Positions 24,101 through 38,064 of a DNA stretch of 64,000 nt are shown in pieces; within the stretch, counting starts at the first letter, position 1, and every line of letters starts with the position of its first letter. The DNA lies in the NCBI GenBank assembly GCA_024509875.1, contig JAMPIV010019840.1, forward strand, positions 713,501 through 777,500, read 5' to 3'. The DNA is from Oreohelix idahoensis (lineage: Eukaryota > Mollusca > Gastropoda > Stylommatophora > Oreohelicidae). The notes beneath the pieces are model-generated. The model saw only the letters and a program-made list of their open reading frames with translations. It ran no database searches and had not been told where the DNA came from. A program made the position numbers and the translations under genes.

Positions 24101-27100
24101 GGAATGGCAGAAAAGTCACAGGAAAAGCCTAGATCTGCAGTGTAGATAATACCAAGGACTCTTCAACAACAACAACAACACCTGATAAAATATACCCTAA
24201 GCTTTGTGCCATTTCTACTTACATTCCCAAGTGCGTACATGACTGAAGCTGGTTTTAGTCACACACAGCAGTTTTACCAAAGGAGAGGAACAGACTGAAC
24301 TTGCAAGAGCCTGGTGACTTACAACTAAAACTCACCACTGTCCAACCAAATATCAATGCCCTTGTTAGTGCTGATCAGACACATTCTTCCCATTGGTGAA
24401 TTCAACAAGTTCAATAAAAAGGTCATGTACATTTTTTGTGCCTCTAAAATCTCTTCGATATTTTATTTATGTATTTGTTGCCGGGGGTCAGTTAAGGATC
24501 TAGGATTCCATGGAGGGGTCAGAAATGAAAAATGTTTGGTAACCCCTGTATAAAACTTAATGGTAGTCCCTTAGCAGACACTTCTGTAGGGTAGTGGAAG
24601 TGTTAGAGACTTCACCATACTAGGTCCCGCATCAAGAGATGGGGTGATCAGTTCCCTTCCTCACTGCCTTTTCCTTCCCTGACTCTAGTCAGGAACCCAT
24701 GTACAGCTGAGTAGACTGGCATGTGTTGGTACCGTGATCAAAACCTGGCACCTGTGCCTCAAGAGACCAGCGCTCTAACCACTCTGTCGATCACCCCTGT
24801 ATTAGAACCACAACAAAAGTGAAAGAAGAAAAGGCAGCCATATTTAACATTCTGATGCTGAGTCCAAGTTTAAAGCCAGCTGTACATCTGAGCATTTATG
24901 AATAGAAACCTATGACAAGAACCATAAGAGGGCTGCTGGAAAAAGTTATGAGAAGATGATGCTGGCGATGGATCAGACACACGATGAGAAAACCTGTTGA
25001 TATAGCAGTCCTTGTTCGGGAATCCCCACAGTAAGAGTGGAAGAGTGAGGCTTAAAAACACAAGGAGAAGAGAACTGGAGACAGAAATAACAGGAGTAAA
25101 GAGCGGATGGCACAGGACAGGAAGACTTGGCATGTGTTTGTTGAAGGCCTATGCTCCTTGGGCTGCTAAAGGGTATTGACTGAATGAAAGAAGACATAGA
25201 AAGACCTAGAGCTGATTGCCATGGGACAGGAGTACTTGCCTTGCTCCCAAGGAGCATAGGGTTTCAGCAAATTCATGCTCTTCAGCGGTAGGGTAAACAA
25301 ATAATCGGGAGTATGTAGTATGCTTAACTAGATAGGACAAAGAACAAAGAAAAATGCCTACGTTAAGCCACAAAACTTTGTCAGGAAAAAATAAACAAAA
25401 AACAGTAGGGAATGGAAGTGAGAATTGAAGTAGAATACATACAAATGGTCAAAAAAAGGTAGGCCCATAGCAGATACTGTCATAGGGTGTGGAAATGTTA
25501 GAGACTTCACCTTACTAGGTCCAGCATCAAGAGTGGGGTGACCAGTTACCGTTCCTTAACTCAAAGTTATGTGATCTAAGGGTGGATATCGGAGGGCTGA
25601 TGGAGTTGTCTGTGTACAATGAAGATGGTCCTTAAAACCAACCAAACCAAGGAAGATGAGACTTTGTTCATGATGAAGAAATGGGACCTGACCACAATGA
25701 CCTGGAAGTCTAGAAAATGCTGGTGGTCTGTGTTATTGAATTGGGTGACTCATTAAACAAGGCTTCTCATTTTCATCAAGTTAAAATTTTAATTTGTACA
25801 CCAAAATAAAATTTTCATTGACTTTATCATCCATTTCTCTTTCTGCAGTTCATGAAGAAGGTCAACAGGATTCGCTTCAACAGTTTGACCTCCAACTCCT
25901 CATCTGACTTTGATGTTGTGTCAGTTACCCAGGGTGCACCAAACCATCGAGCCAGGCGCCCACGATCATGTCCTCTTCTGAAGAGACATAAACAGCCTGT
26001 ACATACTGCAGGAGACAGCTGTTTGACTCCAAGGACAAGACCCAAGCAGTCGGCTTCAGCCAGAGATCATGCGGTATCTATCAAGGGTTTTCGCCGGCAC
26101 ATCAGCATGATTGAGTCAAAAGCAGTTCCAGATTACTTTCAGAGTGAGGACAGCTCAGATGACATAGCAAGCTACAGCACTGGTGAGTTTTTTTTGTTGT
26201 TGTTTGCGCTCACTCTCAGCCATATCTCTCTCTTACAATGCTGGCCCTTTGTTTTGAGCGGCTACGTACTTTGTATCATAGTTTACTGCCAGGCTGCAAT
26301 ATCTGCGCCTTTCGGCCCGACACATCTGTCACAAAGTGAATTTAAGACTAGAGGCTGCCAACATATAGTGACAAGACACTAGTGGGAAGAAAGTCTAAGA
26401 TAGATTTTAGATAAAAATGACAGTGGCTGTGGAAGATGAGGCTATTGGTGTCAAGGGGCGAGAACCTAGATTGACTCTCCCTTGCCACTTGTGACGTATT
26501 GTGTTGCTATAACCTCAACACCTCTAACTACCAAGATGGGATAAGGTTTAACTAAATACCACAGGCACCACTTACAGACAACACATAGATAACTTATAGT
26601 TTACAGAAAGTGACTGATCCAGGCTAAAGTTGAAATAGTTTTATTACACAACAAATAAATTCAGATAACGTACGAAAATCAAATAAAGTGCGAGTTCACA
26701 CACCTGGAAAGAACATAACAATCAATTACAGTGATTATGTAATGTAACCCCACAATGTCGCCCTCCCCTCCACCTGCAAGGAAGAAAGGTAAGAAATACA
26801 ACAACCTGTTAAGTGGGATCTCTAACATCAGATCCACCTTACTCTAAATCAACCTGATATTATGTAACCACAAATCTAAATCCTACTGTCTGTCTGTCTG
26901 CAGACGTCACTAAACTTGAAGGGCCTACACACCTTCTCCGCTTTAGGCAAATTTCCCTTCACTAGCTAACACTATGTCCACCAAAAAGAACTGGTGTTAT
27001 CACCTCCTACACAAACTAACCGACAAATTGCTGAATTCTATCTATGTTCAGTGTCTGTAAGACCCTCCTGGTTTCTACTAAGAGTCTCCTTTACTTCTCT

Positions 27101-30100
27101 CCTTCTCTCTCTCTAGTGCAGTTAAGAGGTATTTTGACCCTCTTTCCTCTAACCACCTGTTGTAGCTGATAACTTGGGTTGATAGACTGGATAAGTGACT
27201 TGGACTATCACTGCTTCACAAATGACGAATCTTAATTCACATGCCCGGTTACCCCTCTTTGGGTTTAGGGCCGTCAGTTTTATTATGACCGAATTTCACG
27301 ACACCTCTAGGCCCTGTGCCTAAGGTTCAGTGTGTGCATATATGAGCGTAGCGCTCAGAATTTGTTAAGAAATCCATTCTTTCTACAGAAGGCTTCGCTT
27401 CCTGCGATCTGTTCTTTCTCTCTCTGGTGCCAAACAGAATTTGCGATGGTGACTACCATGTCACCACTCCTCTTTCTCTTCTGGCTCTGCCTCGACTCTT
27501 CTTCTCCTGAGAAGGCCGACGTCTTCTGGCAAGCTGTAGGACAAACTGATGCCCTAGCTACAAGCTGTGAAAATATTTGCTGTGGAACAAACAATAACAA
27601 CAGATATACCACACATCAAATTTTCATATCTTTAACACTTAACTCCCATAATTAAACACCTCTCCCCTCTCTCTCTCTCTTATCGCCCAAGCGATACGTA
27701 AATATGGCTACCCCTACTTGCCCTCAAATGCTGTTCTATCGGAAAACCCCTATCTGCAGACTCAGCTGACTTAATCTCTTACATGCCGGCTGCCCAGTCA
27801 GCCGTCATAACATTTCAACCACTGAACGGAACCTATCGCCGGTAAAATTCCTTGCCCTATTTATTTAACAGGGATTGAGGTGAGTCCTCGCTAAACCAAA
27901 ATAAACTTGACTTCTCTAGAGAGAATAACCTCCCGTCTCCATGAATTTCACCACTAAAAATATACATATCTATTTAAGGACTAATTAAATCCTATCTAGA
28001 CCCGTAGCTGCTGACTTCAAAATGTATGATTTACCCACACGTAGTAAATACACAATTACCTATGCTCTATCAGACCTGTTAAATTCACTCTCTCTTATTC
28101 AACAGCGTTACCAAAAATAGCCTGCAGGAAATCTACACACACTTAAAGAACACTTAAATAACTCACACAAATACCTAGCGTATTTACTCTGCTAACGTTA
28201 TAAATCAAATATTGGGAAATCTTCATCCCCATGCCGGTAATATTATTTACACCCGATTCATAATAATAATAGCCCCTTCAGTCATAACTGACTATGGGAA
28301 TGCGCCCCTGAGGTGACAGCCCTCAACTGCTTATTTTCCTGGTGCTCCTTTCGACGTTTTCTCCTCACCTCTGCTTCTTGTGTGAGCCTCTCTTCGCCCA
28401 ATCTGAGGTGGTGCCGTAAATAGCATCGCCACTTAGTGCGATCGGCAGCTTCATCCTCCCATGTTGCTGGATCCATGTCCAGTGCCCTCATATCTCTCTT
28501 GCACACATCTTTGAACCTCAGCTGTGGTCGCCCAACTGTTCTCTTGCCATCTGCTAATTGTCCGTAGAAGATATCTTTTGGGATGCGACCATCTTCCATG
28601 CGGCGAACATGGCCAAGCCAGCGAAGTCTGCGCTGTCTAAGCAGCGTATGCATACTTTGAAGGCCAGCACGTGACAACACCTCGACATTTGTCACTTTAT
28701 CTTTCCACGAGATGCCGAGGATGCGGCGTAGACACCGCAAATGGAAGGTATTGAGCCTTCTTTCTTGCTTAGCATAGGTCGTCCAGGTCTCGCTGCCATA
28801 TAGGAGTGTGCTGGTGACGCAGGCATTATATACCGCAGCTTTGGTCTTCATTGTGAGTTTAGAGTTTCCCCAAACACGCGATGTGAGGCAGGCAAAGGTA
28901 GCTGCAGCTTTGCCAATGCGGCTGTCGATTTCTGTATCCAGTGAGAGTTTGTCATTGATGGTAGACCCTAGGTATGTGAAGTGGTGCACCACTGCCAATT
29001 CATAGTTATCGATAGTGATAACTGGTGCAGCACCCACATCCTGACTCAGCACATTCGTTTTCTTTAGACTTATTGTGAGGCCAAAGTCCTTGCATGCTTT
29101 AGTGAAGCGATTCATCAAGCTCTGAAGCTCCTGTTGGCTTTGAGTGACGACTGCAGCATCATCAGCGAACAACAAGTCTCTTATAGTGACCCTTCTGATT
29201 CATATAAAGTATATATATATATATATATCTTAAGGAACTGAAACCCTATCTCACAATATACATACACCCCTATCTCCCCTGTTCCTGCCACTACGTTATC
29301 AAATTAGCCCCGCTAGAAAAATACACAACTAGCACTCACGTACACCCGCTCCAAATCCATAAAAATCACAGTGAAGTTACAGACATCATGACACTTTTAA
29401 TATCTCAACTCTTTACATACTCCTAAAGATGTCTCTTTTATCATAGAAAGAATTAATGCCCCCTTACAATATTATTATTTCGATACGATGGCACTTCTGT
29501 TTACGAAAATATAATTAAAACTTCCAGAAGAAACCTATACTACAATTTCTGAAATCTTACGGACTATCTTAGCTTAATTAACTTTATATTTACCCAAGTC
29601 GAATCTCTCCGTAGAGCAGACAGCTATGTATATAGAATACACGCGTTGATTTTCATGGCATGAAGTTTTTGTTTATCAGAGAGAGTTCTGCGTTATTAGA
29701 CGCGCATATTTATTACAGAAACTGAGGCCGACTCACGCCAAGCGTGAGTCATTGCGTGGCTTCTTTCTTTATCGGGTCACTCTCTGAACCAATCATCATG
29801 CCGCAAAATCTAACAATAGCCCACAGGTCATAAGCTAAATTTAGAGCGTAAGAGTAACCGGAGAATTTCCATTACTTACTGAGCTGCATGCTTAAATCAC
29901 GCCTACCCCCAACTTTTGCATGCGTGGATGCGAGTTTCGTGGACTTTTCCCTGTCTTAGAATTACCCCTCCTAATAATTACGGATGCACTCACTGCTACA
30001 GAAAAAAAAAATGCCCCTCCATTATGTTACATGAACGCGATTTCTTCATGGGAAAGAAAGCTGGTGCAAGTCTAGAATCTAAAACCTACCGTCCCTCTTG

Positions 30101-33100
30101 AAAACGTAATTAATTATCTACGAAAAAAAAAGACCAGACACCATTATTATTCACAGAGGAGGAAAAAAAACTGAAAAGAGGAAAATCCCACCGTAATCCC
30201 CTCCTGAAAAAAATGGAAAATACTACAAGGAGAAGAAATCTGGGGTGGATTACATGTAATCCCTCCTAGAAAAAACGTAAATTATGCAAGGAGAAGAGAC
30301 ATGGGGCCTGTTGCAAATCAAATCACAGTAACTCCTCACAACATCCGATTTCAGCAAGCAAGTTTTACAGGTTTGCTTCCCTGCCACCTCACGTCTATAT
30401 GTATGCTATACCTAATATTCATCCAATAGTGCAGTGAGGTGGCTGCACCATTGAGCTTCATTGGAACCAAGACGCAACTCTGCCTCAGATCTGGGAGAAC
30501 CCGATTCCGGGAACACCAGACACAGCCAATTGAGACATCGTTCACCATTTGGAAGGGTGAGTTGTTTTAAATTTGGGGAGCATTACTGCATTTTAAGTTG
30601 AAATCCCCCCAAAAATGACAGTTGGGATTACTGTATTTTCTAGAAATTTATTATTGGTGCTAGAATACCTTCCGATCTACTTTCACATTTTGTGGTAAAC
30701 TATACCCCCATGGAGTTAGCCTGGGGGGGGGGGGGGGGGCCCTTGAAGAGAGACAGGAAGAATAGGACTACTTCTCCCTCATGCATGTCCTACAAGGCAA
30801 CTAATGTGAGGTTGTGCATGGGGTTGGTAACCTCATTATGTCAAACTAATTGTGCTATAAACCAACGCTGCTAGAGCATGCGTCTGCTTGATGCAGGCTT
30901 CATGCGGTGGGACCAGTTGTAGTGATAGTTTCCTGCTCTGTGAGGAGCACAAGGGACAGTAATGAATGATGTGACAAAGCCTGTCTATTGTTGAGGCCAG
31001 TATCAATGGAGGACCACAAGATTGTCAAGTGTTTTCTTTTATTCATGTATTTGTCCTTTTTTTTTTACTCCTTACGGAGCATGGGGTCACTACTACAGCT
31101 GGTCTCCTTGCAGGAAGAATTTGTGTTCTCTTGCAGTTGTGTTTTTGCATCTATTGTTTTGCATGATGAGGTAGCCACACCCATGCACAATGTTGTATTA
31201 GACTCCTCGTACAACATGCCTGTGAGAACAGTAGTCCTATTATGTCCTCTTCTCATTGGAGAACCACCAACCTGGGAACTTTACGAGGCAAGCTGAATTA
31301 TCCTTGACATGTTCTACACGTAGATCTAGGCTTTTCTTATGGCTTCTCTGCTGGCTTCTCTGCCATTTTCAAAACTTGTTGAGTTGAGCTCGTCAGCTCC
31401 AGTTCTTTCCCAGAGATTTAATCCTGGTCCACCATACATGTAAAGCAGGAGTCTGCAGCCAGTTGATCTTGATATACCGGTAGATCCCAAGGCATCATTT
31501 GGTAGATCTTTATGGATGCAGGAGGCGAAAACAATTTTTAATCTAGGTAAATTTTGGACTAGGCCTCACAAACCAGCATTTAAAATCGTGGTGTTCCCAG
31601 GTTTAAAGGTACTTTAACTGCATTCCCAGTGGAAATCCGAACTTTCTCAAATTCTTTTTATTCGCAAACTGTATAAGATAGAAAGCAATCTTTTATCTGA
31701 AGTGAAGTAAATAATTCGGTAAAATATTAATTTTTTAAATTTTCCATCGCCCTGTTGTTGTTGTTCCGATCCTCAGGAATTTGAGTTACTCACTCTTTTA
31801 CCATTGTGGCGATTTTGGGATGTCATTTTGGGCTTTCTTGCAACCCCAGAGAACTTCCTGAACTCATTGGGCACAGCTGGCAGAGGTCACACCAGATCCA
31901 CAAGAAGGATGGTGCCCTACCCGTCAAGGGGGTCATTGTACGGGGGACTAACGTCATCTGAACCAGTGGCACAGCACACCATTACTGCCCTGCCCAAAGA
32001 TGCAGTCCAAACAGACACTCGTAGCTCTGTCCTATCATTTGAACTGGGAGGGCCTGTTGCCGGGAGCACCACGCAGTCTTTTGGGGCAGTGTTTGCCTGC
32101 ATTCATCCTTCACCCTGTTGATGGGATTGCAGGAAGCAGATCATGTGGCAGAGAAATAAGTTAACTATAGGCTGGACTTATTCCAAAGTCTAGATACTCT
32201 GAAAACTGACATGATTTTTATCTAGGTAGATTTTTAGAGAGCTCAGTGTTTTTAAAGTAGATCCCAACAGACCGCAGTCCCTTGATTTAAAGGATCCTAT
32301 TCTTTCCCTGTCTTGTGAGATTTCCATCAACCACACAGGACTGTTTTCATTTATAACTGAATATATTTTATTGTTTCAGTCAGCTCAAAGGATACCCCTC
32401 TGAAGAGCAAGCCCCAGCTAAAAGCTGCACACGATGGAGATTCCATGGTGGACATCATACCTCCACTGCCGTCATCCATCAGCCCTGTCTTTCAGCTTAT
32501 ATTTGCTCCCTCAAAGTTAGCAGTCTGCTGTAACTGTCACCAGCAACTAGTTGTCACCACGGACAAACCCGCGGCTGTTGGTACCTCAGTCACAACATTC
32601 AGAGGTTGGTTTGTTTGTTTGTTTCATGTTTTATGAGGAGGAACAGAACTGGCTTGTTAATCAGGATAGATTTGACTTTGACTTTTTGAATATCATATAC
32701 AGATTGTCCTCGCCTTATGACATGTACGACTAATGACCACTCGTACTTACGGCAGCCATCCCATTATTCCTATCGTATTATTTTTCTGACATAAATTTTA
32801 TTACTTTATTAATAAATTCATTATTTATTATGATGCAGTACTGTACCTCATAGCAATTTTACGTTATAATGTGTACATTGTATTATCTCACTATAAACAA
32901 AGAGTACAATTAGTTTTAAAATATAACAAAATAGACCAACATATTTTAGCATTCAGGCATGTTAAATGTTAACATATCCTTAAGGTTCATATAGTATATA
33001 GGGATTTTAAACTTTCGACCAGATCGACTTATGACAGGGTCATAACAACAGAACCCCATCATAAGTCATGGTCGGTCTGTAGTGATTTATTTTTTTCATG

Positions 33101-36100
33101 ACTATGTCAGTAGCATATTTGTATCTGTGAGTGAGGGAATAAGCTGCTGTTGTATTTTTGTGTTTTTTTAATCCAGGTAACGAGGTGTCTTTGTTCAGCT
33201 TAATGTCCCCACCAGAGCTTCTTGACAGACATCTGAGGTTGGGTTCAGACATCCATGCCAAGGAACTGACCAAGATACCATTGACCAGCAAGGAGTCTAC
33301 CAACTGGACACACTTTGGGGGTAAGCTCATTTCATATCCTTCATATAGAATCTTCCAGAACTGGTGTGCAGGGTTCGTAGCGACCTTGAAAAACCTGGAA
33401 AACGAAAAAAAAAATTCTAGGCCTTGAAAAGCCTGGAAAAATGGCTAACAGCCTTGAATTTCCCGCATCGGACCTTGAAAAAATATTAAAAATCGGAAGT
33501 TTTCCATTTTTCGGTTATTGATGGTATTTTTCGTTAAACTTCAGTTACCGCAGAATTTTTACTTCCCTTTGGGCACAAAATCCATTTCCAGACGTTTTCG
33601 GCGGTTCGTGTTTTCGGCGATTTGAGTTTTCGGCGAATTGCGTTAACGATGTGAAGCAGATTTATTTTTAGCGCGCGTGTCTGTTGTTACTCGAAAGCGG
33701 TAATTTCCTATTACTCGTGGGTTTTTGCTCCGCAGTGAATATGTGTAGTTATGTCTTGTATCGTAACAGTTAGGGTTAGATTTAGTATTAAGGTTAGGAT
33801 TAGGGTTAACGCTAACCCAAATCCAAACCCTAATACTAAACCTAACCCTAACTGCTACGAAAGGACACATAACTACACATATTCACTGCGGAGCAAAAAC
33901 CCACGACTGGGAAAAAATGTATTTATAACCTCAGACCTAAGGGCCTTTTATATTTGGATATGCGCCCTAATATAACCGACTAGGTTGAACGGAACGCGCC
34001 TCGCCAAAAGTTAAAAAAAAAAACAAAACAACAACAACACCAAGAACTTGTCTCTACGCATTCATGTTGTATTAAATCGTTCATTTCAACTGAGGTAAGT
34101 AATAAATTCATTTATAGGCCTAAAACATTTACATAGGCTATGTGCGGTTTATAGATAGGCCTACTGTACTTGCGGCCGTAATTTACAATGTAGGCCTATT
34201 TACAGTTATTTTTAACCATGGCCAAAATTAGTGTTTGAATGAAATTTCTTGGTTTACAACTGCTTACGAGAATATGTTTGACACAGTTTGAGATGGTCAA
34301 GAATAGAAATTGATGGCGATTCCATATCCTATAGCCTACTCTGTTATCAGACGTGTCCCACTGTTCATTTCACCACATTTTTTGGAAATAAATATATTTT
34401 GAATGCTTTTTCATTATATTTATGATGAAGAGACATATCCCGTTCTGCTCTGCAGGGTTATAATTAGGATATGCCTAGGCCTACATGTTTTCAATTCCAG
34501 ATAACATGAATAACCGCCGATACATGAAAGTGGCGTCACATCTGTCAAATCACTGTAATTAGGATAAATGAAAATTACTAATTTTGTGCATAGACCTATG
34601 TTATTTAAAATTTTAAAAATAATTTAAAAAAAATTTTTTTTAATCGAAACAAACAGAAACGATAAAACAAAACAAACCCCAACAAAAAAAAAATCAAACA
34701 AAAATAGTAAAGATGGGGAGGGGGTGTGTGTGTGTGTGTAAAGGCCTGATGTTTCCAGTTAGATATTTAATAGATTTTCACTTATCATAAGTGTTATAAG
34801 GATATCATCATACCTTCACCCTCCCAGTTACTATATATTAACTTTTGTTCTAGTTAAATATTGTTTGACTATATTATTCATTCGTTTAGAACTTTGACTT
34901 GGTAAATATACATAGCTTAGGCCTACCAGAAGATAAGGCATGCCGACAGTCACCTGGCATGATATGAAAAGATTTAACCTTATATCTACTGTTCACTCCA
35001 ATGATAATATAAACAAGGCAGAAAGACAAATTCTTTAGGGCAGAACAATTCAGAAGCCTTTGCTTGCAGAAAAATACAGCAAAAGTATGGGAGGTGTCGA
35101 CTACTTCAGCCAACTAGGTGCAAGCTACCCCTACCCACACATATCCTATTTTTATATCATTTCTTAGTTGAAACTGCCCTGGTCAATGGGCACATAACCT
35201 ACAACACTGCCAACTCTACAAAAAAAGATCAAAGCAAAGATCAGGATGTCAGTATGACTCTTATTGAACCTGCTATTCTTCGACGTAATGTGACACCTTC
35301 AAAACCACAGGTCACAACAACACGACTTACTGAGCACCACTTCATTGATAAATATGAAAGGACAAGGTACAAACCAGACTGTAAAGTGTGTAAGGCTGCA
35401 GGGAACAGAAGCCAGACTTGCATGTACTGCCCAGATTGCAATGTACCTCTATGCCTGATATTCTGCTTCAAGTTATACCACACAGTCAAGGATTATCAAC
35501 GATCCAGACAAAGACTCTTGCAGAGGCCTACAGCTACAACTTCAATCCCAGTTAATAAAGGAAGCAGCTCAGACTCCAACTAGAGGTACGTAGCTACTCA
35601 AACATTTACAAATGCTCATTGTCATGCCACAGACGCAAAATACATTCAAAAAAGACAAACACGAAAAATAGTTTTTTTTGCATTTTATTCACAATTTTAT
35701 TAGCCTTTTATGTTGATATACGTTAATCATTAAATCAATATGTCAATCAAGCTTATTTTATTCATTGACATCCATGTCACTAACATTTTATTGTGCTGAC
35801 GTTGAACAAATTCACTAAAAACTGGGAAAAGATGTCTGTTTTTCAATCTTTTATGAATTTAAAAAAAAAAAATGTTCTTTTTAAAGAAATCTGCAAACAC
35901 CCTTGGTAATGGGAGACGGTAATGCTCCGGATTGCTGGTCAGCAAAGTGATAATTATATCTGAGAAAATTAGATGAGGAAAATATTAGAGTTTCCCATCC
36001 TTGAAAATCACGTGCTGGACCTGGAAAAACCTGGAAAAAGCCTGGAAAATGCTTGAAGAAATTTGCTATGAACCCTGGGTGTGGATCTACTGTCCTGGTA

Positions 36101-37980
36101 ATGCAGGGGTATGAGGCTGTGACGACCGGCCCAGTCTTCTCTTAATTTAATTAATGGGACACCATTTTTTTTCTTCATCTTTTATGCATGATCGTAAGCG
36201 GGTAAAAATACACAGAATTATATATTCCTTCGCTGTATGGCAAGTTTTCTATACACTGTTTGTGTCGAATTCATGGTAAAATGTCTTCTGACATGCTGTA
36301 TCTGTGTGAAAGCCACAGAGATAGTGGATCAGATATGTGGCAAAATATCAAGATTATGGCGAACAAATGCCTAAGTGACAAAGGTGAAGTGGACAATGCA
36401 GCCTCCTGTAGTGTATTGTCCCAATGAGCATCATCATCTATTAAACCCAATGCTTTACATGCTGCCTGAAATGTAGGATATCGCACACATTGAACTGTTT
36501 TAAGTCTGCAAAAGAAGTAGGGCCTTTAACAACATGGAGTAACAACCGCAAATAATAACATTCAACGTAATTCTGGTGTACGGTATACACACGGCCCAAA
36601 GTGTTACTTTATTTTACGTCTATGTGTCCTTCAACTAGTACTCCTTCCTTTCGCTGCTGACATTTATTTCTATTCCATGTATAGTATGCTGGAACCTCAT
36701 CATACTTTAGAGTGCGTGCAAAAGAATCCTCTGAGCACAATTTGAAAAAAAAACCATCAAAGTAGTGTCTCTCGGATTATTAACCTTTAGCACGCTGCGG
36801 TCGACATATGTCGACGAAGGTAACCTATGCTCTCCCTGCTGTCGTCGACATATCTCAACTGCAGCGTGTAACGTTTTTTAGCATTAGAATGTGTGTACAC
36901 GTGACTTCACCCCCGGATGTTAAGTTTTAAACTTATCTGAGAGAGAGTTAGCTTCCGTTTCCGATCTTCTTTAGTAATGGGTGCATCCGCGTTTATTTTC
37001 TGTGAATTTTTTCAATCGAAATGAATCGGCATCGAACACGCGGCCATTTTCGCTCTAATTTTATTGGATTTTGACGCCATGCGGTGGGGATGAGATTTTT
37101 GTCTTTATAAGCGCTGATATCGGTTCTCAGAATATGTTTGATGGCCGAGATGGAAACGAAAGTAGAATGGCATTCAAGATGGACAGCTAAATGCATCATA
37201 GTTGACAATTAATAAAACTTTTATTGTCAGGGATCGTGACTTACAAAATTTTCATAACTGAAAGCATCGCACTGTAAATTTAAGTAACAGGTTTACATAC
37301 ACACAAATTACACAATGAACATATTATAGAAAAACTTTTACTTCCTCACACAGACTCATTTATAAAACTCTTTCATAATTAGCAGTGGGGGTGGATTGGA
37401 TTTTTTCCCTTCTTTATTCGCAATTCGTTTGAATTTACACAACATGTTCTTTGTTTGAGGCAAAACATAGCAGCTTGCCTTAAGAATGAATGAAATCTTC
37501 TAGAACACACACACTAATCTTCTGGTACAAACATCGCTGAAAATTAATAAAACTTCTCTCTTGTCATGGATACTGATTTACAAAATGTTATAACACAAGG
37601 CAACACACTGTAAATTTAATTAACAGCTTTACACATCTGAGGATTATTTAAAGTTTCCTTCTTAAAAACCCTGGTTTAAAAAATGTACACAACAGAAAGC
37701 AACACACTATTTCTAAATTTAACGAATAAGGATAAAAATGATGACTTATGTAGTTTCTAAGTTACATCCCTTGTAATTTGAGATAAGAATCAATGAAGTC
37801 CCTTAACACAAGAATGGTTGGAGTGAAGAAAAATTCACTGCCCAGCCTTTCTCACTTTGTATCTTGAAGACATATAGCCTATGTCCTTCCCGGAGAAATG
37901 TCCGATACGCTGGAGAAAACCGCATCAAGATGGGTTGAGCCGTTCTCTAGTTATGAGGTAACAGACACAGAGACCAATTT

Positions 37981-38064
<84 letters not shown>

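Larger units (their letters stand above)
33369..36077 (+). mobile_element. DNA transposon, 2709 bp, 6-bp target duplication
   Basis: Termini CAGGGTTCGTAGC and GCTATGAACCCTG are inverted repeats. GGTGTG is duplicated on both sides (33363-33368, 36078-36083), and the sequence without the insert is confirmed by the LINE copy near 5170. Both ends carry CCTGGAAAA/CCTTGAAAA motifs. The 6-bp duplication fits IS3EU- or Dada-type elements better than hAT or piggyBac; the superfamily is not settled. A piggyBac-like remnant and a fold-back lie inside. Confidence 0.8.
33345..36130 (+). pseudogene. RNase H LINE scrap, split by a transposon
   Basis: Left piece AGAATCTTCCAGAACTGGTG (to 33368) and right piece GTGTGGATCTACTGTCCTGG (from 36080) together correspond to the RNase H motif also seen antisense at about 5150-5180 (VWIYCPG..GV). 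A 2.7-kb element sits exactly between them. Confidence 0.8.

Noticed and set aside
26395..30350. Large LTR element
   Set aside because: No long direct or inverted terminal repeats could be found by eye; left as an unassigned block.
31804..32121. 105-codon ORF as a possible extra TSC1 exon or gene
   Set aside because: Lies within a hAT-like element and behind a reversed (AAC)n tail; no flanking splice sites in the right phase and no recognised domain.
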